Source: Luteimonas vadosa
GTDB lineage: Bacteria; Pseudomonadota; Gammaproteobacteria; Xanthomonadales; Xanthomonadaceae
DNA: 64,000 nt
Direction of reading: 5' to 3'
Assembly (NCBI RefSeq): GCF_039543545.1
Contig: NZ_BAABJY010000001.1
Span: 1,054,001 to 1,118,000 of the forward strand
The notes below the pieces were generated by a model. The model saw nothing but the letters and a program-made list of their open reading frames with translations. It made no database searches and was not told the DNA's origin. Below, piece after piece: positions 41,455 through 50,868 of the stretch; the stretch's first letter is position 1; every line of letters starts with the position of its first letter. The position numbers were made by a program, and so were the translations under genes.

Positions 41455-41913
41455 ATGCAGGGCGACGCCTTGGTCCTGCGCGACATCCATCCCGCGGCGG
41501 CACCGCCGTGGTGGCCGCCGGCGCCGGGATGGTGGGTCGTGGCCGGGATCGCAGCGGTGGTGCTGGCGCTCGTGCTTGCCAGATGGTGGCGGCTCCGCCG
41601 CCGCCGGCGCCGCATCGAGGCCCTGTTCGATGACGCCATGGCGGCGGCCGGGACGCCGGCGCTGCAAGTGGCCGCGATGTCGGAATTGCTGCGCCGCGCG
41701 TCGCGGCGTCGCGATCCGCATGCCGACGCGCTGCAAGGCCAGGACTGGCTGGATTTCCTGGACGCAGGCGAGGCGGCGCCACTGTTCGACGGACCCCAGG
41801 GTCGCGTCTTGCTGGAAGGCGGTTTCCGTCGCGATGCCGATGCCGATGCCGTCGCCTCCCTGCGCAGGTCCGCCCGGACGCGCTTCATCCAGTGGATGAC
41901 CGCGCGTGGGTGA
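41455..41913 (+). CDS. DUF4381 domain-containing membrane protein
   Basis: 152 aa. 'LRDIHPAAAPPWWPPAPGWW' near the N-terminus, one transmembrane helix (about 26-43), then a basic stretch 'RWWRLRRRRRRIEALFDDAM' and a cytosolic helical part ending 'LRRSARTRFIQWM'. This is the DUF4381 family of Bat operons. It starts 2 bp after the DUF58 stop. Confidence 0.88.
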   Translation: MQGDALVLRDIHPAAAPPWWPPAPGWWVVAGIAAVVLALVLARWWRLRRRRRRIEALFDDAMAAAGTPALQVAAMSELLRRASRRRDPHADALQGQDWLDFLDAGEAAPLFDGPQGRVLLEGGFRRDADADAVASLRRSARTRFIQWMTARG

Positions 41914-41923
41914 CGGGTTCGCC

Positions 41924-42949
41924 ATGCGGCTGCTGCTGGGCATCTGGCCCGACTTCGCGGGTTTCGCCTGGCCGTGGTGGCTGCTGGCCTTGCCGTTGCC
42001 CTGGCTGGTGCGCTGGCTGTTGCCGGCCGCGCGCAATCCCTCGGCGGCGCTCCGGGTGCCCTTCGGCGGCAAGCTCGATGCCATCGCCGGCGGCGGCGCG
42101 CGCGTCGGCCATTCCAGGATGGCGTGGCTTGCCTATGCCGCGTGGTGTGCCCTGTGCCTGGCGGCCGCGCGGCCGCAAGCCTGGGGCGAGGTGGTCCAGC
42201 CCCCGCAGGTCGGCCGCGACCTGATGCTGGCCGTCGACCTGTCGGGCAGCATGGGCGAGGAAGACATGCGCCTGGGCGGTGGCATCGTCGACCGATTGAC
42301 CGCCGCCAAGGCGGTGATGGCGGACTTCCTCGACCGCCGCGCAGGCGACCGAGTCGGCCTGCTGGTGTTCGGCCAGAAGGCCTACGCGCTGACGCCGTTG
42401 ACCCTGGACCGCGAGAGCGTGCGCGAGCAACTGGTCGACAGCGTCGTCGGGCTGGCCGGGCGCGAGACCGCGATCGGCGATGCCATCGGTCTGGCGGTCA
42501 AGCGCCTGCGGAGCCAGGAGGCCGGCGGCGCGAGGAACAAGCAGCACGTCCTGGTCCTGCTCACCGATGGCGTCAACACGGCCGGGCTGCTCGATCCGGT
42601 CAAGGCCGCCGAACTGGCCCGCGACAACCGCGTGCGCATCCATACCATCGCCTTCGGCGGCGATGGCGAGGGGCTTTCGGTGTTCGGGTTCCAGCTCCCG
42701 GCCATGGGAGGGCCGGAACTGGACGAGGAAACCCTGCAACGCATCTCCGACATGACCGGTGGGCGTAGCTTCCGTGCGCGCGACACCGAGTCACTGGCCG
42801 GCATCTACGCCGAGATCGATCGACTGGAGCCGATCAGCCGTCCGGGACGGAGCGTGCGCCCACGCATCGAGCGCTATCCGTGGCCGCTGGGCGTGGCCCT
42901 GTCGATCGCGCTGCTGGCGCTGGCATGGCCGCGGGTGCGGCGCGCATGA
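41924..42949 (+). CDS. batA: VWA domain membrane protein, BatA-like
   Basis: 341 aa. N-terminal transmembrane segments (about 12-32 and 66-84), a VWA domain with an intact metal site 'AVDLSGSMGEEDM' (DxSxS at about 104-108) and 'LLTDGVNTAG', then a C-terminal transmembrane helix. It resembles BatA of Bacteroides and Leptospira aerotolerance operons, which may respond to oxidative or envelope stress. An in-frame GTG at 41906 overlapping the previous stop is an alternative start. Confidence 0.9.
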   Translation: MRLLLGIWPDFAGFAWPWWLLALPLPWLVRWLLPAARNPSAALRVPFGGKLDAIAGGGARVGHSRMAWLAYAAWCALCLAAARPQAWGEVVQPPQVGRDLMLAVDLSGSMGEEDMRLGGGIVDRLTAAKAVMADFLDRRAGDRVGLLVFGQKAYALTPLTLDRESVREQLVDSVVGLAGRETAIGDAIGLAVKRLRSQEAGGARNKQHVLVLLTDGVNTAGLLDPVKAAELARDNRVRIHTIAFGGDGEGLSVFGFQLPAMGGPELDEETLQRISDMTGGRSFRARDTESLAGIYAEIDRLEPISRPGRSVRPRIERYPWPLGVALSIALLALAWPRVRRA

Positions 42950-44739
42950 CGCTGGACGCCATCCCGCTGTCGTTCCTGCGCCCGCTCTGGCTCTTCGCCC
43001 TGCTGGCGTTGCCACTCGTTGCCGGCTGGTGGTGGCGCCGCCGGGGGCGCGACGAGGCCTGGCGGGCGGCGGTCGATGCCCACCTGCTCCCGCATCTGCT
43101 CGACGCGCGCGGCGGCGCGCGCGGGCAGGCCGGGTTCTGGATCGGCTTGCTGGCCTTCGCCCTGGCCATCGTGGCCTTGGCCGGGCCGAGTTGGCGCTCC
43201 GAGCCGCAGCCGCTGCAGCAGGGCGAAGCGCCGCTGGTCATCGCGCTCGACTTGTCCAGCGCCACGCTCGCCGCGGACCTGCCGCCGTCGCGCCTGCTGC
43301 AGGCGCGCGCCAAGATCGCGACGCTGTTGCGCCAACGCACGGGCGGGCAGGTCGGCCTCGTCGCCTTCGCCGACGACGCCTTCACCGTCGCGCCGCTGAC
43401 TTCGGATGCGGCGAACGTCGCGCTTTTCCTCGACGCGCTGGCCCCCGACGTGATGCCGGTGGACGGCGAACGCGCGGATCGCGCCATCGCGTGGTCGGTG
43501 GAGTTGCTCCGACGCGCCGGATTCGACCGCGGCGACATCCTGTTGATGACCGACGACGCCGACGCGCGGGCCCAGGCTGCTGCATCGCGCGCGCTGGCCG
43601 CCGGTTTCCGCGTGTCGGCACTTGGATTGGGTCGCACCAAGGGCGCGGCGTATCGCCGGGCCGATGGCGGCATCGCGCACGCCCGGCTCGACGCCGGCTC
43701 GCTGCGCGCGCTGGCCACGGCGGGCGGAGGTCGCTACGGCGACTGGACCGCGGACGATGGCGACCTCGAAACGGTCGGCCTGCTCGCCGCGCAGCCGGCC
43801 GGCGCGGCGGTCGCACGCGGGCCAGTCGTCATGGTGCCGCAGGATGGTGGTTACTGGCTGCTGCCGCCGTTGATGCTGCTGGCCCTGTTCGCGTTCCGCC
43901 GTGGCGGCGCGTTGGCGGCCGTGATGCTGTGCCTGCTGCTGCCGTGGCAACCTGCGCACGCCCAGGCGACGGAGGACGGTGGGTGGTGGCGGCGTCCCGA
44001 CCAGGCGGCGCATGCGCGCAAGGCGCAGGCCGAGGCGGCATACCGGGAAGGCGAGTTCGGCGAGGCGGCAAGGCTCTGGAGCCGGTTCCGCGACGCCGAT
44101 TCCGCTTACAACCGCGGCAATGCCCTGGCCAAGGCCGGTCGCTACGAGCACGCCATCAAGGCCTATGACCAGGCCTTGCGGCAGGATCCGGGGATGGCCG
44201 ATGCCATCGCCAACAAGCAGGCGGTCGAGGCGGCAATGAAACGCAAGCCGCCGCCATCGCCCCGCGACAACAGCCGCGGCGACCAGCAGCAGCGGCCCGA
44301 CCAGGGACAGCCCCAGCCCAATGCGGGCGACCCCGGCGGGCAGGGCGAGACCGGCGACGACGAAGCCAGCGGCGAGCCGCGCCCGGAGCCACAGGGCGAT
44401 CCCAAACCCGACGCCGGCGAACGCGACCCGGCGACGCCCCCCGAGCCCCCGCCAGGCGATCCGGATCGCCAGCGCGAAGCGGACGCCGCGCAGCGCGAGC
44501 GCATGCAGCGGGCGCTCGAGCAGGGCGATGCACCCGCCGACGATGGCAGGCAGGTCGAAGGCGAACCGGACCGCGCCGAAAGCGCCGCGGACCGCGAGCG
44601 CGCGCAAGCCAACGAGGCCTGGTTGCGCCGGGTGCCGGACGACCCCGGGGGGCTGCTGCGCGCCAAGTTCCGGCTTGAGCACGAGCGACGCCAGCAATCG
44701 CGCGGGGACGCCTTCGACACACCGGTGCCGCCAACATGA
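42946..44739 (+). CDS. VWA-TPR fusion protein, BatB/BatC-like
   Basis: 597 aa. N-terminal part: two transmembrane segments around a VWA domain (about 85-265) whose metal site reads DLSSA instead of DxSxS, so metal binding may be lost; a Thr ('LTSD') and 'MTDDADA' remain. A third hydrophobic segment (about 305-335) precedes a TPR with 'ADSAYNRGNALAKAGRYEHA' (about 384-403). The last 170 residues are Pro/Gly/Glu-rich and disordered. It corresponds to BatB joined to BatC. The ATG overlaps the batA stop. Confidence 0.87.
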   Translation: MTLDAIPLSFLRPLWLFALLALPLVAGWWWRRRGRDEAWRAAVDAHLLPHLLDARGGARGQAGFWIGLLAFALAIVALAGPSWRSEPQPLQQGEAPLVIALDLSSATLAADLPPSRLLQARAKIATLLRQRTGGQVGLVAFADDAFTVAPLTSDAANVALFLDALAPDVMPVDGERADRAIAWSVELLRRAGFDRGDILLMTDDADARAQAAASRALAAGFRVSALGLGRTKGAAYRRADGGIAHARLDAGSLRALATAGGGRYGDWTADDGDLETVGLLAAQPAGAAVARGPVVMVPQDGGYWLLPPLMLLALFAFRRGGALAAVMLCLLLPWQPAHAQATEDGGWWRRPDQAAHARKAQAEAAYREGEFGEAARLWSRFRDADSAYNRGNALAKAGRYEHAIKAYDQALRQDPGMADAIANKQAVEAAMKRKPPPSPRDNSRGDQQQRPDQGQPQPNAGDPGGQGETGDDEASGEPRPEPQGDPKPDAGERDPATPPEPPPGDPDRQREADAAQRERMQRALEQGDAPADDGRQVEGEPDRAESAADRERAQANEAWLRRVPDDPGGLLRAKFRLEHERRQQSRGDAFDTPVPPT

Positions 44740-46433
44740 CCCGCATGCTCCGCGCCCTGTTGCTGTTGCTCGCCATCACCTTGCCCTGCCTTGCGCAGGC
44801 GCAGTCGCCGACGCGCGCCTGGCTCGACCGCGACCGTATCGCGATGGGCGAGACCACCACGCTCAACATCGAGACCGGCCAACCCAACAGCGTCTCGCCC
44901 GACTACGCGCCGTTGCAGGCGGACTTCAGCCTCGAAGCGCGCAGCAGCCGGCAGAGTTACGAGGCCACCTCCAGCGGCGGCGCGCGGGTGCGGACCCTGT
45001 TCGCCGTGGCGCTGCGGCCCCGGCGCGAGGGCGTGGTCACGATCCCCTCGTTGCAGGTCGGCAACCAGCGCACCGAACCGGTGCAGCTGACGGTGCTACC
45101 GGCCGTCCCGGCCCGGGCCGGGGGCGACGTCTTCATCGAGGTCGAGGTCGACCACGAGGCGCCCTACGTGCAGCAGGCCGTGGGCTACGTCGTGCGCCTG
45201 TACTACGCGACCCAGCTGGTGTCGGGCGAGCTCGACCAGGAGGCGCCGGACGGGGCGTCGCTGCAGCGCATCGGCAACGACGTGCAATTCAGTCGCGATC
45301 TCGGCGGACGGCGCTACAACGTGGTGGAGCGCCGGTTCCTGCTTATCCCGGAACGCAGTGGCACGCTGGCGATGCCGCCGGCGCGGTTCCAGGGGCGCGG
45401 CGTGGGCGGGTTTTTCGACGACCTGTTCGGCGATGGCCGCAAGTCGCTGTCGGCCAACGGCCCCCGGCGCGTGTTCGAGGTCCGGCCGGTGCCGGCCGAT
45501 GCGCCGCAACCGTGGCTGCCGCTGCACGGCCTGTCGCTGCGCTACATGGAAACGCCGCAGGAGGCGCGAGCGGGCGAGGCGCTCACCGTGGTGGTCGAGG
45601 CCCACGCCGATGGCGGCAATGCCGCCCAGCTGCCGGAACTCACGCTGCCGGTGGGCGACGGGGCCCAGGTATTCGCCGAGCCGCCCCAGGTCGACGAGAC
45701 CTTCGACCGTGGCCGCCCCCAAGTGCGGGTGACGCGCAAGTTCTCGGTGGTCCCCGCGCAGGCCGGTGCGCTGCGGCTCCCGGGTCCACGCATGGCGTGG
45801 TGGGACGTGCGCGCGGGCCGGGCCCGGACGGCGTCGCTGCCCGACATCGCCTTGCAGGTGTCGCCTGCCGCCGACGCCCCGCCCGGCGGGGCATCCCCGG
45901 TGGCGGCTAGCGGCGAGCGCACGGATGCGGGCGCGGGCGCGGACCGCTGGGTCCGCGTGCCTGGCGTGCAGGGCGAAGTGCGCTTGTGGGCGGTGATCGC
46001 GGCCGGATTCGCGTTGCTGTGGCTGGCGACCTTGGCGTGGGGCCTGCATCGCCGTCCCGGACCGGCTCCCGCGGATGCGCCGGCGAAGCCGCCGGGTGCC
46101 GTCATCGGCAAGTCCCGGGGTGCCGGCATGCCGGCGTTGAAGCACGCGCTCGATGCCGGGACGCTGGGCGATGTCGCCGAAACCCTGTGCGCGATGGCGA
46201 CGCCGCCGGCGGCGGACGTGGATGTGGTGCGCGCGCGCCTGGCCGATCCCGACCAGGTCGCTGCGGTCGAGGCCCTTCAACGCGCGCGCTGGGCCGGCGG
46301 GGATGGCGTGGTCGCGCGCCAAATGCTGCGACGCGCGTTTGCAAAGGGTCCGCGCTGGCAAGCGGCCGACGCCGGGGCGCGCCCGCTGCTTCCGCCCCTG
46401 TACCCGCCTGCTGGAACCCGCTCGGACGCGTAA
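44736..46433 (+). CDS. batD: BatD-like protein
   Basis: 565 aa. A signal peptide ('LLLLLAITLPCLAQAQS', cut around residue 22) leads to repeated Ig-like beta domains with 'FEVDHEAPYVQQAVGYVVRL'-like 'VEVDHEAPYVQQAVGYVVRL' and 'FVVPAQAG'-like repeats. A transmembrane helix (about 415-437) precedes a cytosolic C-terminal part. Family: BatD/oxygen-tolerance. It overlaps the VWA-TPR gene by 4 bp and ends the operon. Confidence 0.88.
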   Translation: MTRMLRALLLLLAITLPCLAQAQSPTRAWLDRDRIAMGETTTLNIETGQPNSVSPDYAPLQADFSLEARSSRQSYEATSSGGARVRTLFAVALRPRREGVVTIPSLQVGNQRTEPVQLTVLPAVPARAGGDVFIEVEVDHEAPYVQQAVGYVVRLYYATQLVSGELDQEAPDGASLQRIGNDVQFSRDLGGRRYNVVERRFLLIPERSGTLAMPPARFQGRGVGGFFDDLFGDGRKSLSANGPRRVFEVRPVPADAPQPWLPLHGLSLRYMETPQEARAGEALTVVVEAHADGGNAAQLPELTLPVGDGAQVFAEPPQVDETFDRGRPQVRVTRKFSVVPAQAGALRLPGPRMAWWDVRAGRARTASLPDIALQVSPAADAPPGGASPVAASGERTDAGAGADRWVRVPGVQGEVRLWAVIAAGFALLWLATLAWGLHRRPGPAPADAPAKPPGAVIGKSRGAGMPALKHALDAGTLGDVAETLCAMATPPAADVDVVRARLADPDQVAAVEALQRARWAGGDGVVARQMLRRAFAKGPRWQAADAGARPLLPPLYPPAGTRSDA

Positions 46434-46607
46434 ACGGCGGCACATCGGGTCCTGGTTGCCCGCACCTGCCGTTACCGGGGCACAGCGACGGTTGCGACCC
46501 TCGCGATGGTCCGCCGCGTGCTGACCGGTTCCCGGGACGCCGGGCGCCGCCGGCACCGTTGCATGCTTTGCTAAGCTGCCGCAGCCCGCCGTCCGCGAGA
46601 TCCAGCC

Positions 46608-47936
46608 ATGTCCGAGCCTACGCCGCCGTCCAAGCCGAGACTGCCGCTGCACTGGAAGATGCTGATCGGCTTCGTCGCCGGCCTGGTGCTGGGCATGGCC
46701 GCCTACTACGGTGCGGGCGCGGACGCCGGCTGGGTCAGGACGCTCACCGAATACGTCACCCAGCCCTTCGGGACCCTGTTCCTGCGGCTGATCTTCATGC
46801 TGGTGATCCCGCTGCTGTTCTCGGCGCTGGTGGTCGGCGTGGCGGAGATGGGCGACATCCGCTCGCTGGGCAGGATCGGCTGGAAGACGCTGGCCTACAC
46901 GGTGATCGTGTCGGGCATCGCGGTCGTGATCGGCCTGGTGCTGGTGAACTGGTTCCGTCCCGGCGACGGCGTCGACGCCACCGTCGCCCAGCAGATGCTG
47001 ACCGAGGGCTCCGGTCGCGCGCAGGCGATCGTGAGCAGCAGCGCCGAGCAGTCCGGCGGGCTGAACATGCTGCTGTCGATCGTGCCCGACAACGTCGTCG
47101 GCGCCGCCGCCAGCAACTCGATCCTGGCGGTGATGTTCTTCGCGCTGATGATCGGCATCGGCGTGGTGATGACCCGCGAACGCGAGTCCACCGGCGTGCT
47201 GCTGCGCGCCATCGAGGGCCTGTTCGAGGTCTCGATGACCCTCATCGGGCTGGTGATCCGGCTGGCGCCGTACGCGGTGTTCTGCTTCATGTTCAATCTC
47301 GCCGCGCTCTTCGGCTGGGACCTGCTGGTCCGGCTGGGCGCCTACGTGGGCGTCGTGGTGCTGGCGTTGTCGATCCACATGATCGTGGTCTATTCAGTGG
47401 CCCTGAAGTTCTTCGCCGGGTGGTCGCCGCTGAAGTTCTTCCGCGGCGTGCAGGAGGCGATGGTGATGGCGTTCTCGACCGCGTCTAGCAATGCCACGCT
47501 GCCGACGGCTTTGCGGGTCGCGGACGAGCAGCTGCACCTGCCGACGAAGGTCTCGCGGTTCGTCCTGACCGTCGGTGCGACCGCCAACCAGAACGGCACC
47601 GCGCTGTTCGAAGGCGTCACCGTGCTGTTCCTGGCGCAGTTTTTCGGCGTGGAACTCAACCTGATGCAGCAGCTGACGGTGATGTTCGTCTGCATCCTGG
47701 GGGGCATCGGCACCGCCGGCGTCCCGGCCGGCTCGCTGCCGGTGGTCGCGCTGATCTGCGGGATGGTGGGGGTGCCGCCGGAGGGCATCGGCCTGATCCT
47801 GGGCGTGGACCGGTTCCTCGACATGTGCCGCACGACGCTCAATGTCACCGGCGACCTGGTCGCGGCGACGGTGGTGGCGCGCGGCGAGGACGGCACGCCG
47901 GTGGAAGCGCTGGCGACCGATAGCACAGCGGCCTGA
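46608..47936 (+). CDS. dicarboxylate/amino acid:cation symporter
   Basis: 442 aa, about eight to ten hydrophobic segments plus two re-entrant loops. The family hallmark serine loop 'MAFSTASSNATLPTAL' (about 283-298), the 'GATANQNGTALFEG' motif (usually NMDGT, here NQNGT) and 'DRFLDMCRTTLNVTGD' are in order. It belongs to the DAACS (SLC1) family and probably takes up C4-dicarboxylates or glutamate/aspartate with Na+ or H+. The exact substrate cannot be read. Start ATG 46608. Confidence 0.92.
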   Translation: MSEPTPPSKPRLPLHWKMLIGFVAGLVLGMAAYYGAGADAGWVRTLTEYVTQPFGTLFLRLIFMLVIPLLFSALVVGVAEMGDIRSLGRIGWKTLAYTVIVSGIAVVIGLVLVNWFRPGDGVDATVAQQMLTEGSGRAQAIVSSSAEQSGGLNMLLSIVPDNVVGAAASNSILAVMFFALMIGIGVVMTRERESTGVLLRAIEGLFEVSMTLIGLVIRLAPYAVFCFMFNLAALFGWDLLVRLGAYVGVVVLALSIHMIVVYSVALKFFAGWSPLKFFRGVQEAMVMAFSTASSNATLPTALRVADEQLHLPTKVSRFVLTVGATANQNGTALFEGVTVLFLAQFFGVELNLMQQLTVMFVCILGGIGTAGVPAGSLPVVALICGMVGVPPEGIGLILGVDRFLDMCRTTLNVTGDLVAATVVARGEDGTPVEALATDSTAA

Positions 47937-48051
47937 GCGGCGCCACCGCGACACGGGCGGGCGTGGATGGGACAATGGGTTGCCCGCGATGTCCGGGCGC
48001 CGCCCGCTGCGGTTTCAGTTCCGACCGCATACAAGACGCCCGAGCCGCCCG

Positions 48052-50043
48052 ATGACGACGCCCAGCCGCCGCGACCTCGCCAACGCCATCCGTTTCCTCG
48101 CCGCCGATGCGGTGCAGGCCGCCAATTCCGGCCATCCGGGCATGCCGATGGGCATGGCGGACATCGCCGAGGTGCTCTGGAACGACTACCTCAGCCACAA
48201 CCCGGGTAACCCGGGCTGGTTCAACCGCGACCGCTTCGTCCTGTCCAACGGCCACGGCTCGATGCTGCAGTACGCGCTGCTGCACCTGTCCGGCTACGAC
48301 TTGCCGATCGAGCAGCTGCGCAACTTCCGCCAGCTCGAGTCGATGACGCCGGGCCACCCGGAGAACTTCATGACCCCGGGCGTGGAGACCACCACCGGTC
48401 CGCTGGGGCAGGGGTTTGCCAACGCGGTCGGCTTCGCGCTGGCGGAGAAGATCCTCGCGCGGCGCTTCAACCGGCCCGAGTTCGACATCGTCGACCACCG
48501 CACCTGGGTGTTCATGGGCGACGGCTGCCTGATGGAAGGCATCTCGCACGAGGCCGCTTCCCTGGCGGGCACCCTGGGCCTGGGCAAGCTGGTGGCGTTC
48601 TGGGACGACAACAACATCTCCATCGATGGCGAAGTGCAGGGCTGGTTCACCGACGACACCCCGGCTCGCTTCGAGGCCTACGGTTGGCGTGTGATCCGCA
48701 ACGTGGACGGCCACGATGCCGACGAGGTCAAGACCGCGATCGACACCGCCTTGAAGCACGACGACAAGCCGGTGCTGGTCTGCTGCCGCACCACCATCGG
48801 CTTCGGTTCGCCCGCCAAGGCCGGCAAGGAGTCCTCGCACGGCGCGCCGCTGGGCAAGGACGAGATCACGGCCACGCGCGAGGCGCTGGGCTGGAACCAC
48901 GATGCCTTCGAGATCCCGCAGGCCATCCGTGACGGCTGGCGTGCCAACAATGCCGGCACCGTGCGCGAAGACCAGTGGAACACGTTGTTCGACAAGTACG
49001 CCGCGCGTCATCCGGAACTCGCCGCCGAGCTGACCCGCCGCTCCCATGGGGAGCTGCCGGCCGGATTCGGCGAGGCCGCCGATGCCTACATCGCGAAATT
49101 GCAGGAAGAAGGCCCCAGCGTCGCCTCGCGCAAGGCCTCGCAGATGGCGCTGGACGCCTACGGTCCGCTGTTGCCGGAGCTGATCGGCGGTTCGGCCGAC
49201 CTGGCCGGTTCCAACCTGACGATCTGGAAGGGCTCCAGGGACGTCAATTCCGAGGACGCGGGCGCCAACTACATCTACTTCGGCGTGCGCGAGTTCGCGA
49301 TGACCGCGATCAGCAACGGCCTGGCCCTGCATGGCGGCTTCCTGCCCTACGACGCCACCTTCCTGGTGTTCTCCGATTACGCCCGCAACGCCGTGCGCAT
49401 GAGCGCGCTGATGGGCGCGCACGCGATCCACGTGTACACCCATGACTCCATCGGCCTCGGCGAGGACGGCCCCACTCACCAGCCGATCGAGCACCTCGCC
49501 AGCCTGCGCCACATCCCGAAGAACGACGTCTGGCGCCCCTGCGACGCGGTGGAATCCGCGGTGGCGTGGAAGGCCGCGATCGAGCGCGACGACGGCCCCA
49601 GCTGCCTGGTGTTCTCGCGGCAGACGCTTCCGCACCAGTCGCGCAGCGACGCCCAGCTGCGCGACATCGCGCGCGGCGCCTACGTGCTGCGCGACAGCGA
49701 CGGCGATCCTGAGCTGATCCTGCTCGCCACCGGCTCCGAGGTCGGCCTGGCGATGGATGCCGCCGCGAAGCTGGGCGACAAGGTGCGGGTGGTGTCGATG
49801 CCCTCGACCACGGTGTTCGACCGCCAGCCCGCCGGGTACCGTGAGACCGTGCTCCCGGATCGCTGCCGCAGGCGCATCGCGATCGAGGCCGGCGTCACCG
49901 ATTTCTGGCGCAAGTACGTCGGCCTGGACGGCGCCGTGGTCGGCATCGACAGCTTCGGCGCGAGCGCGCCGGCGGAGAAGCTGTTCGAGCACTTCGGGTT
50001 CACCGTCGACAAGGTTGTCGAGGCCGCGAATTCGCTGCGCTGA
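48052..50043 (+). CDS. tkt: transketolase
   Basis: 663 aa, usual length. TPP enzyme of the pentose phosphate pathway. 'FVLSNGHGSMLQYALLHLSG', the TPP-binding 'FMGDGCLMEGISHEAASLAG' to 'NNISIDG' and the C-terminal 'TGSEVGLAMDAA' are family features; 'HDSIGLGEDGPTHQPIEHLA' is the transketolase loop. Start ATG 48052. The gene ends 8 bp from the convergent exporter gene, with no terminator in between. Confidence 0.97.
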   Translation: MTTPSRRDLANAIRFLAADAVQAANSGHPGMPMGMADIAEVLWNDYLSHNPGNPGWFNRDRFVLSNGHGSMLQYALLHLSGYDLPIEQLRNFRQLESMTPGHPENFMTPGVETTTGPLGQGFANAVGFALAEKILARRFNRPEFDIVDHRTWVFMGDGCLMEGISHEAASLAGTLGLGKLVAFWDDNNISIDGEVQGWFTDDTPARFEAYGWRVIRNVDGHDADEVKTAIDTALKHDDKPVLVCCRTTIGFGSPAKAGKESSHGAPLGKDEITATREALGWNHDAFEIPQAIRDGWRANNAGTVREDQWNTLFDKYAARHPELAAELTRRSHGELPAGFGEAADAYIAKLQEEGPSVASRKASQMALDAYGPLLPELIGGSADLAGSNLTIWKGSRDVNSEDAGANYIYFGVREFAMTAISNGLALHGGFLPYDATFLVFSDYARNAVRMSALMGAHAIHVYTHDSIGLGEDGPTHQPIEHLASLRHIPKNDVWRPCDAVESAVAWKAAIERDDGPSCLVFSRQTLPHQSRSDAQLRDIARGAYVLRDSDGDPELILLATGSEVGLAMDAAAKLGDKVRVVSMPSTTVFDRQPAGYRETVLPDRCRRRIAIEAGVTDFWRKYVGLDGAVVGIDSFGASAPAEKLFEHFGFTVDKVVEAANSLR

Positions 50044-50051
50044 GGCGCTTC

Positions 50052-50801
50052 CTACGCGAATAGCAGTTTCCCCGCCGCCAGCACCAGCACCGCGCCCAGC
50101 GCGTACCGCAGGCCCTTGACCGGCAGCCACTTCAGTCCGAGCTGGGTGCCGATCAATGCACCCGCCGCGACGACCACCAGCCACAGCGGCAAGGCCGCGG
50201 GCAGGGTGCCGCCTGCGTCCAGCAGGCCGGCCAGGGCGGTGAGCGAATTGATCCAGACGAAGGCCACCGAGGTCCCGCTGGCCATGCGCGTGGGCATCCA
50301 GTGCGCGAACAGCAGGAGCGGGGTCAGGAAGATGGCGCCGCCCGTGCCGGTGAGGCCGGACAGCACGCCGATCGACGCACCGATCAACAGGCCGGCCGGC
50401 CATGGCACCCGTCGGCCGGCCGAGCGGGCGTCCTCGGTCTCGGCACTGGCCGCGCTGCGGAAGATGCCGGCGGCGGCGACCAGCAGGACCAGTCCCAGCA
50501 TCAGCGAGTAACTGTGCTTGTCCAACTGGACCTTTGCCGCGAAATACGCCGCCGGCGCCGAGGCCAGCACGAACGGAAGCACGTTGCGCGGCAGCACGTA
50601 GCCGCCGCGCCAGAAGCGGAACAAACCGATGCCGCCGACCAGCAGGTTCAGCGCCAGCGCGGTCGGGCGCATCTGCTCCGGCGCGAAGCCGAGCAGCGCC
50701 ATGGCGGCGATGTAGCCGCTGGCGCCGGCGTGGCCGACCGACGAGTACAGGGCCGCGACGACGAGGAACAGCAGCGCGAGCAACAGGTCGGTGTCAGGCA
50801 T
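50052..50801 (-). CDS. TauE/SafE (TSUP) family sulfite exporter-type protein
   Basis: 249 aa, eight predicted hydrophobic segments in two halves. The family motif 'ALYSSVGHAGASGYIAAMAL' near the N-terminus and its second-half counterpart 'GVLSGLTGTGGAIFLTPLLL' (about 143-162) match TSUP permeases. Some export sulfite, sulfoacetate or thiosulfate. Located last in the minus-strand sulfur operon (67 bp after the half-YeeE gene), so removal of sulfite or thiosulfate is a reasonable inference. Start ATG 50801. Confidence 0.88.
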   Translation of the reverse strand: MPDTDLLLALLFLVVAALYSSVGHAGASGYIAAMALLGFAPEQMRPTALALNLLVGGIGLFRFWRGGYVLPRNVLPFVLASAPAAYFAAKVQLDKHSYSLMLGLVLLVAAAGIFRSAASAETEDARSAGRRVPWPAGLLIGASIGVLSGLTGTGGAIFLTPLLLFAHWMPTRMASGTSVAFVWINSLTALAGLLDAGGTLPAALPLWLVVVAAGALIGTQLGLKWLPVKGLRYALGAVLVLAAGKLLFA

Positions 50802-50868
50802 CGGGCGATGTTAGCGGGTCGCCGCGCGCTGCCCGCGTCGGCCATGCCGATCCCGGTTGAAGCTGCGG

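Noticed and set aside
45096..47378. A 760-codon antisense frame opposite batD and the symporter
   Set aside because: His/Gln/Asp-rich shadow sequence opposite two supported genes.
47845..50403. An 852-codon antisense frame opposite transketolase
   Set aside because: Sense strand encodes a complete transketolase; the antisense product has no recognisable features.
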